Assembly: GCA_036491035.1 (NCBI GenBank)
Contig: DASXCU010000051.1
Coordinates: forward strand, 47,849-111,848
Direction of reading: 5' to 3'
DNA from: Galbitalea sp036491035
Lineage (GTDB): Bacteria > Actinomycetota > Actinomycetes > Actinomycetales > Microbacteriaceae
DNA length: 64,000 bases
Shown: positions 52,564 through 60,638 of the stretch, in pieces
How positions within the stretch are numbered: the stretch's first letter is position 1
Layout: each line of letters starts with the position of its first letter
Made by a program: the position numbers and the translations under genes
The notes under the pieces: model-generated
What the model saw: the letters and a program-made list of their open reading frames with translations, nothing else
Database searches by the model: none
Told to the model about the DNA's origin: nothing

Positions 52564-53979
52564 ATGAGCACCGCAACACGACCACAAAACACCTGGGCTC
52601 TCACCCCCACCACACCGGCATCCCGACGGCGGCGCTTCGTTCGGCGGATGCGCGCGGCCGATCTCCTCACCGCGGTCGCCGTCACCTCGGCGGCCGCCGC
52701 AGTGTCGCTCTACCTCGCGTACGGCGGGGCGGGGGATCTGACCTCCGTCCCGGGATTTGTCACCGGCATGGGCATAGTGGCGGGTCTCATTGGCACCGAT
52801 CTCATCCTGATCATGCTCGTCCTGGCCGCACGTCTACCGATCATCGACCGGGTCTTCGGCCACGATCGTGCCATGGCCACGCACAGGCAGCTCGGAAAGC
52901 CCGCCATCTATCTGATCCTGGCTCACGCGATCCTGCTGATCGTCGGGTACGGGATGAGTTCAGGGCTGAATCCCATCGCCGAGCTCGCGCCGATGTGGAA
53001 CACACCCGACATGCCACTCGCGTTCATCGGCACCGGCCTGCTCCTCGCAGTGGTTGTCACCTCGTTGGTCGCCGTGCGTCGGAAGTTCAAGTACGAGTTC
53101 TGGTACGTCATCCACCTGCTCAGTTACGCCGCAGTCCTCACCGCGCTACCGCACCAGCTCAGCGTCGGTGGCATGCTCGCCGTCGGCACCGGCCAGCGGG
53201 TGTACTGGATCGCCCTTTACGTGCTCGCCCTCGGCTCGATCCTTGCGTTCCGTTTTGTTGAGCCGGCGGTCAAGAGCCTCCAGCACGGCATCCGTGTCAC
53301 CAAGGTCGAATCGCTCGGCTCCGGTATCGCGTCGATCCACCTGAGCGGGCGCAACCTGGAAGCTCTTGCGTCGAACGGTGGGCAGTACTTCATCTGGCGG
53401 TTTTGGACGAGGAAAACGTGGTGGCATTCGCACCCAATCTCCCTTTCCGCTGCACCCACCGACACCAGTATGCGAATTACCGTCCGAGCGCTTGGCGGAG
53501 GCACCACCCGGCTCGGGAAGCTGCCGCGCAATACGCGAGTGTCGATCGAGGGCCCGTACGGCATCTTCACCGATGCCGGTCGCACGTCGCCGAAGCTTGC
53601 CATCGTCGCCGCCGGGATCGGAGTCACACCCGTTCGGGCGATGTTGGAAGACGCGCGCCTGGTCCCGGGAGAGACCACCATCGTGCTCCGTGGATCGACG
53701 AGCGAAGAGAATTACCTATGGGATGAGATCGACCAGCTCGCCGCAGACCGTGGAGCGAATTGCTACATCTCCGTCGGTCCGCGCGCGAGACGAGCGCACT
53801 CCTGGCTATCCGCACGGGACGTTGACCGCAATGTCTCGTTGCGATCGATTTTTTCCGACCTGAGCCACTCCGACCTCTACATCTGTGGTCCCCAGGCATG
53901 GACCGATGCGGTTATCGCCGACGCAAGAGCCTCTGGTCTGCCCGACCACCAAATCCACACAGAAAGGTTCGACTGGTGA
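52564..53979 (+). CDS. Membrane ferric-reductase-like flavin oxidoreductase
   Basis: A 471-residue two-part protein. The N-terminal half has about six transmembrane helices with the paired His of a ferric-reductase haem-binding domain (for example KPAIYLILAHAILLIVGYGM and EFWYVIHLLSYAAVLTALPH). The C-terminal half is a ferredoxin-reductase module with an FAD site (HSHPISLSAAP) and NAD(P) site (LAIVAAGIGVTPVRAMLED). It should carry electrons from NAD(P)H across the membrane. ATG 52564 has AAAGGGG upstream; GTG 52528 is less likely. The next gene overlaps its stop. Confidence 0.9.
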   Translation: MSTATRPQNTWALTPTTPASRRRRFVRRMRAADLLTAVAVTSAAAAVSLYLAYGGAGDLTSVPGFVTGMGIVAGLIGTDLILIMLVLAARLPIIDRVFGHDRAMATHRQLGKPAIYLILAHAILLIVGYGMSSGLNPIAELAPMWNTPDMPLAFIGTGLLLAVVVTSLVAVRRKFKYEFWYVIHLLSYAAVLTALPHQLSVGGMLAVGTGQRVYWIALYVLALGSILAFRFVEPAVKSLQHGIRVTKVESLGSGIASIHLSGRNLEALASNGGQYFIWRFWTRKTWWHSHPISLSAAPTDTSMRITVRALGGGTTRLGKLPRNTRVSIEGPYGIFTDAGRTSPKLAIVAAGIGVTPVRAMLEDARLVPGETTIVLRGSTSEENYLWDEIDQLAADRGANCYISVGPRARRAHSWLSARDVDRNVSLRSIFSDLSHSDLYICGPQAWTDAVIADARASGLPDHQIHTERFDW

Positions 53980-54482
53980 GAATTCGTGCCGTACTAGCAA
54001 GCGTCCTCGGCTCCGTCACCGTCCTCGTCATCGGATGGCAGGCTGGAGCGGCCGCCGCGCACAATAGTGAAACCGCGACGAGCGGGTCGACATCCACGGG
54101 AACCTCGAGGTCCACAGGCTCGGCGGCATCGACCGGGACGACAACGACGACACCGTCGTCTACTGCGACATCAACGCCGTCGAGCGGCGTGGCCGCCACC
54201 AAGGCGACAGGTACTTATGTCGGCTCAACCGCGCAGACCAGATTCGGGCCGATGCAGGTTGCGATCGTCGTTTCCGCCGGCAAGATCGCCAACGTGAAGA
54301 CCCTGCAGGAGACCAATCAGGGGGGACGATCGGTCGAGATCAGCAACTATGCGGTGCCGATCCTCCGCAAAGAGGTGCTCGCTGCGCAGTCCGCGAACGT
54401 GAGCTCAGTGGGGGGCGCCACCTATACGAGCGACGGTTATCTCAGTTCCCTCCAGTCGGCGCTCGACAAGGCCGGACTATGA
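53976..54482 (+). CDS. Secreted FMN-binding domain protein
   Basis: A 168-residue protein. A signal sequence or membrane anchor (about residues 1-28) and a Ser/Thr-rich linker (about 33-80) lead to an FMN-binding domain. SVGGATYTSDGYLSSL holds the flavinylation motif, with Thr149 expected to carry FMN through a phosphoester bond. It should accept electrons from the membrane reductase outside the cell. The GTG start overlaps the reductase stop, and ApbE follows with an ATGA overlap. Confidence 0.88.
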   Translation: MRIRAVLASVLGSVTVLVIGWQAGAAAAHNSETATSGSTSTGTSRSTGSAASTGTTTTTPSSTATSTPSSGVAATKATGTYVGSTAQTRFGPMQVAIVVSAGKIANVKTLQETNQGGRSVEISNYAVPILRKEVLAAQSANVSSVGGATYTSDGYLSSLQSALDKAGL

Positions 54483-55234
54483 CGTGGCACCGGCATGTTT
54501 TCGAGACCATGGGCACCATTGTGTCCCTCTCGTGCGACGCTGCCGCTGAACCGGACCTTGTCGTCTCGCGCGTTCGCGACACTTTCGCGCACTTCGACGA
54601 TGTGTTCAGCCTCTACAAACCGGAGAGCGAGCTCTCGCGCATCGGGTCGAATCGGATGAGCCTCGTGGACGCCAGCGACGAGGTGCGAGACGTGTACTCG
54701 GAAGCGATCGAATGGCGCGCTGCGACGAACGGCGAATTCAGCCCCCACCGACCCGACGGGGTCATCGATCTCTCGGGCATCGTAAAAGCGCTTGCAATGA
54801 ACCGGGCCGGCGAACAACTTAACTTTGCCGGAGCGAAGGACTGGTGCCTGAACGTCGGCGGCGATGTTCTCGTATCCGGACTCGAGGGGAGTTCCGAGCC
54901 ATGGAACATCGGAATCACCGACCCGCTCGACCGGGGCACTCTTATCACGTCGGCACGGCTTGCTGCCCCGCGCACCGCCTGCGCGACGTCCGGGAGTTCA
55001 GAACGAGGCGATCACATCTGGACGGCTGGGGCGACCCCGACCCAATTCATTCAAGCGACGGTGATCGCGAATGACATCATCACCGCGGACGTGCTCGCGA
55101 CCGCGATCATCGCTGGCGGCGCGGCAGCGCTCGATCGGATCTGCGGAACGTGGGATGTCGATGCGATGACCACCGACCTCGACGGGAACTTTCGCATGAC
55201 CCCGGGGTTCGCCAAAATTCCGGCCGCGGTATGA
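54479..55234 (+). CDS. apbE: FAD:protein FMN transferase (ApbE/Ftp)
   Basis: A 251-residue ApbE protein. FETMGTIVSLSCD, HFDDVFSLYKPESELSRI and IDLSGIVKALAMNRAGEQL (with WCLNVGGDVLVSG following) are typical; the DLSGIVKALA stretch corresponds to the conserved D-x-x-x-x-x-KG region with a variant end. DIITADVLATAII is the metal site. It transfers FMN from FAD to Thr of the neighbouring FMN-binding protein. No signal peptide is visible, unlike lipoprotein ApbE of other bacteria, so the site of flavinylation is unclear. Confidence 0.87.
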   Translation: MTWHRHVFETMGTIVSLSCDAAAEPDLVVSRVRDTFAHFDDVFSLYKPESELSRIGSNRMSLVDASDEVRDVYSEAIEWRAATNGEFSPHRPDGVIDLSGIVKALAMNRAGEQLNFAGAKDWCLNVGGDVLVSGLEGSSEPWNIGITDPLDRGTLITSARLAAPRTACATSGSSERGDHIWTAGATPTQFIQATVIANDIITADVLATAIIAGGAAALDRICGTWDVDAMTTDLDGNFRMTPGFAKIPAAV

Positions 55235-55428
55235 GCACCCCAAACGCGGTGCAACCCGAGTACCTCAGGCCACGGTTCTTACGGCTGGACCTTCCGGCGG
55301 CTCGGGCGCAGCCATCCTGGTGGCGATGGGTCATCGGTACCGGGGTTGTCCTGCTGGGGAGCCTTCTGGCCTGCTTACTGCTAGCGAAACTGGTTTCAGC
55401 CGCGAATCCCGACATCGCCGGCTACTAG
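55231..55428 (+). CDS. Small single-pass membrane protein
   Basis: A 65-residue protein with one hydrophobic segment (WVIGTGVVLLGSLLACLLLA, about residues 33-52) and a short polar tail. ATG 55231 overlaps the apbE stop (ATGA), so it is the last gene of the flavin electron-transfer operon. No family is recognised. It may help assemble the membrane reductase, by position only. Confidence 0.65.
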   Translation: MSTPNAVQPEYLRPRFLRLDLPAARAQPSWWRWVIGTGVVLLGSLLACLLLAKLVSAANPDIAGY

Positions 55429-55629
55429 CGTTTCGAATGCTCCGATTCCAGCTGCCCCACGATCATCGGCGTCGTTGCGCCTGACGGCGTCGAATGCACT
55501 CACCGATCAGTGGCTGGGCAGAAATGCGGTATCGCCGCGACCGGAATTGTGGTGCCCTCGGGCTTGCGCAGGAAGGCCGCAACTGCGCGAAACTCTGTTC
55601 ATTCGATCTGCCTGATCTGAGGAGAACAT

Positions 55630-55639
55630 GTCAAGCCCT
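55630..55639 (+). promoter_or_regulatory. GTCAAGCCCT box upstream of small acidic gene
   Basis: An exact copy of the box at 29544. GTCAAG ends 39 nt before ATG 55675. The intervening sequence is GC-rich and no -10 element stands out. Confidence 0.4.
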
Positions 55640-55677
55640 GACCCGCACAGGGCTGCGGACTTACGTTGATTTACATG

Positions 55678-55845
55678 ATGAGCGACGACAGAAGTCCCGA
55701 TGAGATTCCTAACGGTGCCGGAGACGGGGACACCGGAACGGATGCGCCGGACACATCCTCCGGTGGTCAGCCACAGGACCCCGCATCACCGCCCGATACC
55801 GAGGAATCGGACGACACCCCAATCGAAAATCCCTCGGGCGGTTAG
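55678..55845 (+). CDS. Small acidic, probably disordered protein (55 aa)
   Basis: A 55-residue protein starting MSDDRSPDEIPNGAGDGDTG and rich in Asp, Glu, Pro, Ser, Thr and Gly, with no hydrophobic core, so probably disordered. The frame has GC-biased third positions. An adjacent in-frame ATG at 55675 adds one Met. No ribosome-binding site is visible. It lies downstream of a GTCAAGCCCT box, as do other small genes of the window. No function is known. Confidence 0.5.
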   Translation: MSDDRSPDEIPNGAGDGDTGTDAPDTSSGGQPQDPASPPDTEESDDTPIENPSGG

Positions 55846-55908
55846 ATCATTCCTCACGAACTGAGACGATCAGTTGGACCAATTACAGGCATCTGAGCAG
55901 GACCAAAC

Positions 55909-57375
55909 GTGACTTCGGCTCGCTCAGCCGGCGCATCCGACCTTGATAACCTGGCGCGCTGGCGTGCCTTCTTTGTGTGCATCGGGGTCGGAGCGCTGAC
56001 GATCCTCGATCTCTCCGGCGTCAACGTCGCGCTTCCATCGATTCAGAAATCCCTGCACGCCAACTCGACCGAACTGCAATTGATCGTTGCCGGGTACACC
56101 CTCGCGTTCGGTCTCGCGTTGGTGCCCGCTGGGCGGCTCGGCGATAATTTCTCGCGAAGGACCTTCTTCGTCGTTGGGCTCAGCGGCTTCACCATCGCGA
56201 GCGCTCTGTGTGCGGTCGCTCCGAATGAGATCTGGCTTACGACCGCGCGCCTTATTCAGGGGTTGGCCGCAGGAGTCCAGATGCCGCAAGTGCTGGGGAT
56301 GAACCAACAGCTGTTCCGCGGCGAGGAACGTGGCCGCGCTTTCGGAATATTCGGAGGCATGATCGGCGTCGCAACGGCCCTTGGCCCCACGCTTGGCGGC
56401 CTCGTAATCGGGCTCGGAGGCACGACCAACGGATGGCGTCTACTGTTCGCGATCAACGTCCCATTGGGAATCGCGGCGATCATTTTCTCACTGCGGTTGC
56501 TGCCGAAGAATCAGGACCGTGGGGAAGGGAACAAGGAGCTCGACCCGGTCGGGGTGGTCCTGCTCGGGATTGCGATCTTCTGCTTCATGCTGCCTTTCCT
56601 GCTGACCACTGGTGGCAAAGGCGACGATCCGCTCAGATGGTTCTGGCTTGCGGGTTCCGTCGCAGGTGCGGTGGCGTTCGTGTTGTGGGAGAAATCCTTC
56701 GCCAAACGCAAAAAATCTCCGATCGTACATTTCGAACTGTTCGCGATGCGTTCCTTCCGCAACGGACTTCTGGTCGCGACCACGTATTTCGCGGGAATGC
56801 CCGCCGCTTTCCTGATCACGACACTTTTCCTGCAGGAAGGGCTCCGGCGTTCGCCGTTGTTGGCGGGTCTTGTGGTTGTGCCCTTCGCGGTGACCTCGGG
56901 GACGGCAGCGGTGATCGGTGGACGTCTGCTCAACCGCTTCGGACGGGCACTCGTGGTGGTCGGAATCGCGACAGTAATCGTCGGCGTCAGCCTCACCGTA
57001 CTTGCAGCGCAATTCGCGCCGCCGTCAACCATCGAATGGTTCATGGGTGCGGGCCTTCTCGTGGGTGGTGCGGGAGGCGGACTCGTCATCTCGCCAAACC
57101 AGACCCTGACCCTGTCGGAGATCCCCGTCGTGGAAGGAAGCGCGGCCGGTTCAATGACCCAACTCGGCCAGCGGCTCGGCACGGCGGTCGGGGTCTCCGC
57201 CGTCACCGCCATCTTCTTCGGCGTCCTGTCGACTGCAGGAAACAGTATGACCGCCTACCAGGCCGCATTTCGCGATGGCTTCTTTGTCACCATCGGGCTG
57301 CTCGCGATTTCGCTCGTTATCGGGATCATCGACCTGAGACAGCGTGACCGCGGCAATAGTACGTCGGGCTCGTGA
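55909..57375 (+). CDS. MFS transporter, DHA2 family (14 TM)
   Basis: A 488-residue drug:proton antiporter-type exporter with about fourteen hydrophobic segments. ILDLSGVNVALPSIQKSLHA is the DHA2 motif D1, LVPAGRLGDNFSRRTFFVVG the loop 2-3 motif A, and RLIQGLAAGVQMPQ the motif B region with the conserved Arg. GIFGGMIGVATALGPTLGG is motif C of antiporters. Substrate is unknown. The start is GTG 55909. It is followed by the dehydrogenase at 57449 but may be a separate unit. Confidence 0.9.
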   Translation: MTSARSAGASDLDNLARWRAFFVCIGVGALTILDLSGVNVALPSIQKSLHANSTELQLIVAGYTLAFGLALVPAGRLGDNFSRRTFFVVGLSGFTIASALCAVAPNEIWLTTARLIQGLAAGVQMPQVLGMNQQLFRGEERGRAFGIFGGMIGVATALGPTLGGLVIGLGGTTNGWRLLFAINVPLGIAAIIFSLRLLPKNQDRGEGNKELDPVGVVLLGIAIFCFMLPFLLTTGGKGDDPLRWFWLAGSVAGAVAFVLWEKSFAKRKKSPIVHFELFAMRSFRNGLLVATTYFAGMPAAFLITTLFLQEGLRRSPLLAGLVVVPFAVTSGTAAVIGGRLLNRFGRALVVVGIATVIVGVSLTVLAAQFAPPSTIEWFMGAGLLVGGAGGGLVISPNQTLTLSEIPVVEGSAAGSMTQLGQRLGTAVGVSAVTAIFFGVLSTAGNSMTAYQAAFRDGFFVTIGLLAISLVIGIIDLRQRDRGNSTSGS

Positions 57376-57448
57376 ACGACGGAAGCCCTTGCTGTGCCCG
57401 GCCCGACTTGCTGATCTGGAAGGACAACAAATCCGACTGGGAGGTCAC

Positions 57449-58588
57449 ATGAAAGCCATCGTTTTCAAGGGCGCGTTCGACGTTTCGTACGAGGATGTCG
57501 AGGACCCGAAGATCGAGCAACCGCTGGATGCGATCATCCGCATCACGACCGCGAACATTTGCGGATCGGACCTTCACCCTTACGAAGGCCGAGTCGATAT
57601 GGACTCCGGCATGGTCCTCGGCCACGAGAACATGGGCATCGTCGAAGCGGTCGGGGCCGGTGTCGAACGGATCAAGGTCGGCGACCGGGTCAGCGTCCCG
57701 TTCAATCTGGCCTGCGGCACGTGTCGCAACTGCAACGAAGGACTCACCTCTGCGTGCCTGCGGGCAAATCCGTCGGGCCAGCCAGGCGCCGGCTACGGCT
57801 ACCCTGCCATGGGGCCCTATTGGGGCGGCCAGGCCGAGCTGCTGCGGGTGCCGTGGGCTGATTTCAACCTGCTGAGTCTGCCGGAGGGCACCGAACACGA
57901 GGCCGACTTCACCATGCTCTCCGACATTTTCCCGACCGGATATCACGGCACCGAACTAGCGCAGGTCTCGCCGGGCAAGACTGTCGCCATCTTCGGGGCC
58001 GGACCCGTGGGGCTGATGGCAGCGCACAGCGCCATGCTGCGCGGCGCATCCCAGGTGTTCGTCATCGACAAAGAGCCCGACCGGCTCGCTCTGGCGGAGA
58101 AATACGGTGCCACGGCGGTCGACTTTTCTCAGGCTGACATCGAGGAAACGATCATGGATGCGACGAAGGGTTTCGGCGTCGACAGTGGCGTCGAGGCAGT
58201 CGGCTTTCAGGCCCACGATGCCGGCGGGCAGGAACACCCCGAGATGGTGCTCGACAATCTCGTGAAGGTGGTCCGCGCCACCGGGAATATCGGAGTTGTC
58301 GGCGTGTACGAACCCGCCGATCCGGGCGCAACGAACGAGGGCGCAAAGGAAGGCCGCATCGGCTTCAACTACGGAGAGGCGTTCACCAAGGGGATCGCAA
58401 TCGCGAGCGGCCAATGCCCGGTGAAGAAATACAACCGGTACCTGCGCGATCTCATCATCCGCGACCGCGCCAACCCGTCGATGATCGTGTCTCACGAGTT
58501 GTCGCTCGCCGAGGCGCCCGATGCGTACAACCACTTCGACAAGCGAGATGACGGATGGACGAAAGTCATCCTCCACCCCGCCGCCTGA
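57449..58588 (+). CDS. Zinc-dependent dehydrogenase, formaldehyde-dehydrogenase-like
   Basis: A 379-residue medium-chain dehydrogenase. ANICGSDLHPYEGRVDMDSG and VLGHENMGIVEAVG hold the catalytic zinc ligands, CGTCRNCNEGLTSACL the structural-zinc cysteines, and VAIFGAGPVGLMAAHSAMLR the NAD site. The long insert and YHGTELAQVSPGK resemble glutathione-independent formaldehyde dehydrogenases. A GGGAGG site lies before ATG 57449. It precedes a YciF-like gene by 30 nt; both may belong to an aldehyde or oxidative stress response. Confidence 0.9.
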   Translation: MKAIVFKGAFDVSYEDVEDPKIEQPLDAIIRITTANICGSDLHPYEGRVDMDSGMVLGHENMGIVEAVGAGVERIKVGDRVSVPFNLACGTCRNCNEGLTSACLRANPSGQPGAGYGYPAMGPYWGGQAELLRVPWADFNLLSLPEGTEHEADFTMLSDIFPTGYHGTELAQVSPGKTVAIFGAGPVGLMAAHSAMLRGASQVFVIDKEPDRLALAEKYGATAVDFSQADIEETIMDATKGFGVDSGVEAVGFQAHDAGGQEHPEMVLDNLVKVVRATGNIGVVGVYEPADPGATNEGAKEGRIGFNYGEAFTKGIAIASGQCPVKKYNRYLRDLIIRDRANPSMIVSHELSLAEAPDAYNHFDKRDDGWTKVILHPAA

Positions 58589-58618
58589 CCACAACCAAAC
58601 ACAACGATAAGGATCATC

Positions 58619-59125
58619 ATGTTCGAACACTTCAACACGCCCGAAGAGATCTTCAGCTTCAAGCTCGGGTCTGCCCTCACCATGGAGCAAGACTCACTTG
58701 AAATGCTCGAAACGCTCGAGGAGACCACTCCGCGGCCTGAGTTCAAGGAACTCTTCCACGCGCACGCGGAAGAAACCCGCCACCAGATCGAGAACATCAA
58801 AGAGTGCTTCGCCTTCCTCGGCGAGGAAGTCAACGAGTCGCCGTCGCCGACCACCAAGGGGCTCGCGAAGGAGGGGAAAGCCGCGATTTCCAAAACTGAT
58901 TCGAGCATCGTCGACGCCATCCTCCTCTCGGGCGGTCTGGAAACCGAACGCTACGAGATGGCCGTGTACGAAACCCTCATCACCAACGCGAAGGCTCGCG
59001 GGGTCTCCGAGGTCGCTAGGCTTCTTGAGCAAAACTACGAACAGGAGGTCGCGGCCAGCGAGAAGCTGAAGGCCGCTGCGGAGGAGATCGCGACGAGCGG
59101 CATTGCCGTCGTCGCCGCCAGCTGA
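58619..59125 (+). CDS. YciF/YciE-like ferritin-like protein (DUF892)
   Basis: A 168-residue four-helix protein. NTPEEIFSFKLGSALTMEQD, LFHAHAEETRHQIENIKECF and LETERYEMAVYETLITNAKA carry the Glu and His residues of the ferritin-like di-metal site seen in DUF892 proteins. They are stress-induced in other bacteria. It follows the dehydrogenase by 30 nt with AAGGAT before the ATG, so co-transcription is likely. Confidence 0.88.
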   Translation: MFEHFNTPEEIFSFKLGSALTMEQDSLEMLETLEETTPRPEFKELFHAHAEETRHQIENIKECFAFLGEEVNESPSPTTKGLAKEGKAAISKTDSSIVDAILLSGGLETERYEMAVYETLITNAKARGVSEVARLLEQNYEQEVAASEKLKAAAEEIATSGIAVVAAS

Positions 59126-59191
59126 GTCCCTGACAAGCTTCTTCTTCGGTCGGCCGATCCAACAAACATTCGCGACCAACATCACGGAGGC

Positions 59192-59362
59192 ATGAACACG
59201 CTCGAACTTCGCTCGACTCGGACTGATCTAAAGGCGTCGGTCCGCGTCGGTCCGACCACCGCAGACATCTTCCTTCGCGAGATCCCCGACGAACTCATCG
59301 GAGCCGCCCGGCGGACAGTCCCAGCAGAACCCGCCCCAACCTCCATCGGGAACTACAGCTAA
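59192..59362 (+). CDS. Small protein (56 aa) with strong ribosome-binding site
   Basis: A GGAGG site ends 1-2 nt from ATG 59192. The 56-residue product reads MNTLELRSTRTDLKASVRVG and ends TSIGNYS; it has mixed charge and no membrane segment. Upstream, ACAAG followed after 15 bp by GCCGAT (about 59138-59163) is a possible FliA/WhiG-type promoter. No family is recognised. The stop overlaps the stop of the convergent gene at 59359 by four bases. Confidence 0.5.
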   Translation: MNTLELRSTRTDLKASVRVGPTTADIFLREIPDELIGAARRTVPAEPAPTSIGNYS

Positions 59363-59679
59363 TCCGGGATGGGCAGGCTGATGGTCGAGATCTCTTGATC
59401 AGAGATCGGGGTCGCTTTGCCACCGACCCCCGCGAAATCGGGTACGGGGAACCGATCGTCTTCGTCCGCGTGGCCACCGTCTATGTCAAAAGTCTCGAGG
59501 GAGGTCGCGGCCGTCAGCAGGAGCGTGTGCATCGCAACTGTGCCGTTATCCTCCAGCACTGGGATTTCAACCGTGGCACTTGAGTCCATCCGTGCGACGG
59601 CTTGCGCGTACTCGACTAGTGAGGACACGACCGCCGAGCCACTGACGAGCGATTGCCCGTCGTAGTTGATTCGCTTCAT
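59359..59679 (-). CDS. Small cassette protein (106 aa), third paralogue, cassette B
   Basis: A 106-residue protein starting MKRINYDGQSLVSGSAVVSS then LVEYAQAVARMDSS and VEIPVLEDNGTV. It aligns with the products at 29587 and 61442 (shared MK start, L-x-G, Y/C-A, VN/VE strand, DG/NG turn), so three members of this small family are in the window. It faces away from the GAF-ANTAR pair at 59928 and has GTCAAG 37 nt upstream of its ATG, the same spacing as at 29587. Function is unknown. Confidence 0.7.
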   Translation of the reverse strand: MKRINYDGQSLVSGSAVVSSLVEYAQAVARMDSSATVEIPVLEDNGTVAMHTLLLTAATSLETFDIDGGHADEDDRFPVPDFAGVGGKATPISDQEISTISLPIPD

Positions 59680-59716
59680 CTGTTAACCGTACGCAGCGAA
59701 TTTGCTCGCGGAACCC

Positions 59717-59722
59717 CTTGAC
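59717..59722 (-). promoter_or_regulatory. GTCAAG box upstream of the third small paralogue
   Basis: On the reverse strand GTCAAG (59722 down to 59717) is followed by GGGG and ends 37 nt before the ATG at 59679, identical in spacing to the copy before 29587. Only the first six bases of the 10-mer are conserved. Confidence 0.4.
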
Positions 59723-59751
59723 TGATCACCGCAGCATCCCGCGCCCTCGGC

Positions 59752-59761
59752 GTCAAGCCCT
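59752..59761 (+). promoter_or_regulatory. GTCAAGCCCT box, cassette B
   Basis: The third exact copy of GTCAAGCCCT. GTCAAG ends 38 nt before ATG 59796 of a 34-codon ORF that lies ahead of the GAF-ANTAR pair. Confidence 0.4.
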
Positions 59762-59795
59762 CACCAATGACGGGCATCAATGCTCGGATTGAAGG

Positions 59796-59900
59796 ATGAC
59801 GATCGAGTTGACATCGAAGTTGACGCCGACCGCAAGGGGCCGTCGCCGCATCGGCACTGATAGTACGGTCGGTGCCTTGAAATACCCGGAAGGCCAGTAG
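59796..59900 (+). CDS. Doubtful small ORF (34 aa) ahead of the cassette B GAF-ANTAR genes
   Basis: ATG 59796, directly preceded by GAAGG, opens a 34-residue frame (MTIELTSKLTPTARGRRRIG at its start) that ends 27 nt before the GAF-ANTAR gene. It is basic and matches nothing known. It is listed because of its position relative to the GTCAAGCCCT box; it may be only part of an untranslated leader. Confidence 0.25.
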   Translation: MTIELTSKLTPTARGRRRIGTDSTVGALKYPEGQ

Positions 59901-59927
59901 CCTTTTTTGCAGGAAAGGGGAACGAGA

Positions 59928-60638
59928 ATGGATGATTCGGCTCTGACAGCCGCCTTGGACGCCGTCGATCGATCCGCGAAGGATCCCGCACTGTTCTATC
60001 AGCCCTTCTTAGAGATGTTTCCGGTGTCCGGTGCCGCTGTGTCGACCGTGGGGGAGTTGTTGGGAAGCGAGACGGTATCGGCCAGCGATCCGGTCGCTGT
60101 GCGAGTGGACGAACTTCAGTTCGATTTGGGGGAAGGCCCCTGCTGGGATGCGATGAGACTCGGTCGTCCCGTTCTCGAGCCACATCTTCGGACCCGCCCG
60201 GCCACCGTCTGGCCGGCTTTTTCCCAGGCGATCCTCGATCAGGATGTGAGTTCGCTGTTTGCGTTTCCGTTGCTCGTCGGCTCGCTCCGAATCGGGGCGG
60301 TCGATCTTTATGCGGTGGACTCGGTCGACTTGAGCTCGGCGCAGACGCGTCAGGCCGGAGTAATGGCGGCCGCGGTCGGCCGGCACGTTCTTCGTCGCGC
60401 GCTACATGTTATCGGCGGAGACTATGAGGACACGGGCAACGCTTTTTCCCGCCGACTGATCCATCAAGCGACGGGGATGGTCTTGGCACAGCTGCGGGTA
60501 CCGACGGAGGACGCTGTGCTCATCCTTCAGGGCCACGCCTTCGCGACCGGTCGCACAATGATGGAGATTGCGGACGATGTCGTGGAGCGGCGACTGACCT
60601 TTTCCCACGGAGACAGTGGAATAGAGGTGTCAGGATGA
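59928..60638 (+). CDS. GAF and ANTAR domain protein 1, cassette B
   Basis: A 236-residue paralogue of the 28095 product. The GAF motif QFDLGEGPCWDA holds Cys72; LFAFPL, VDLYA and VVERRLTF blocks are shared. The ANTAR part FSRRLIHQATGMVLAQLRVP (from about residue 175) is slightly off-consensus like its cassette A partner. AGGAAAGGGG lies upstream of ATG 59928. The stop overlaps the second GAF-ANTAR gene (ATGA). RNA-hairpin binding is expected; the ligand is unknown. Confidence 0.88.
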   Translation: MDDSALTAALDAVDRSAKDPALFYQPFLEMFPVSGAAVSTVGELLGSETVSASDPVAVRVDELQFDLGEGPCWDAMRLGRPVLEPHLRTRPATVWPAFSQAILDQDVSSLFAFPLLVGSLRIGAVDLYAVDSVDLSSAQTRQAGVMAAAVGRHVLRRALHVIGGDYEDTGNAFSRRLIHQATGMVLAQLRVPTEDAVLILQGHAFATGRTMMEIADDVVERRLTFSHGDSGIEVSG

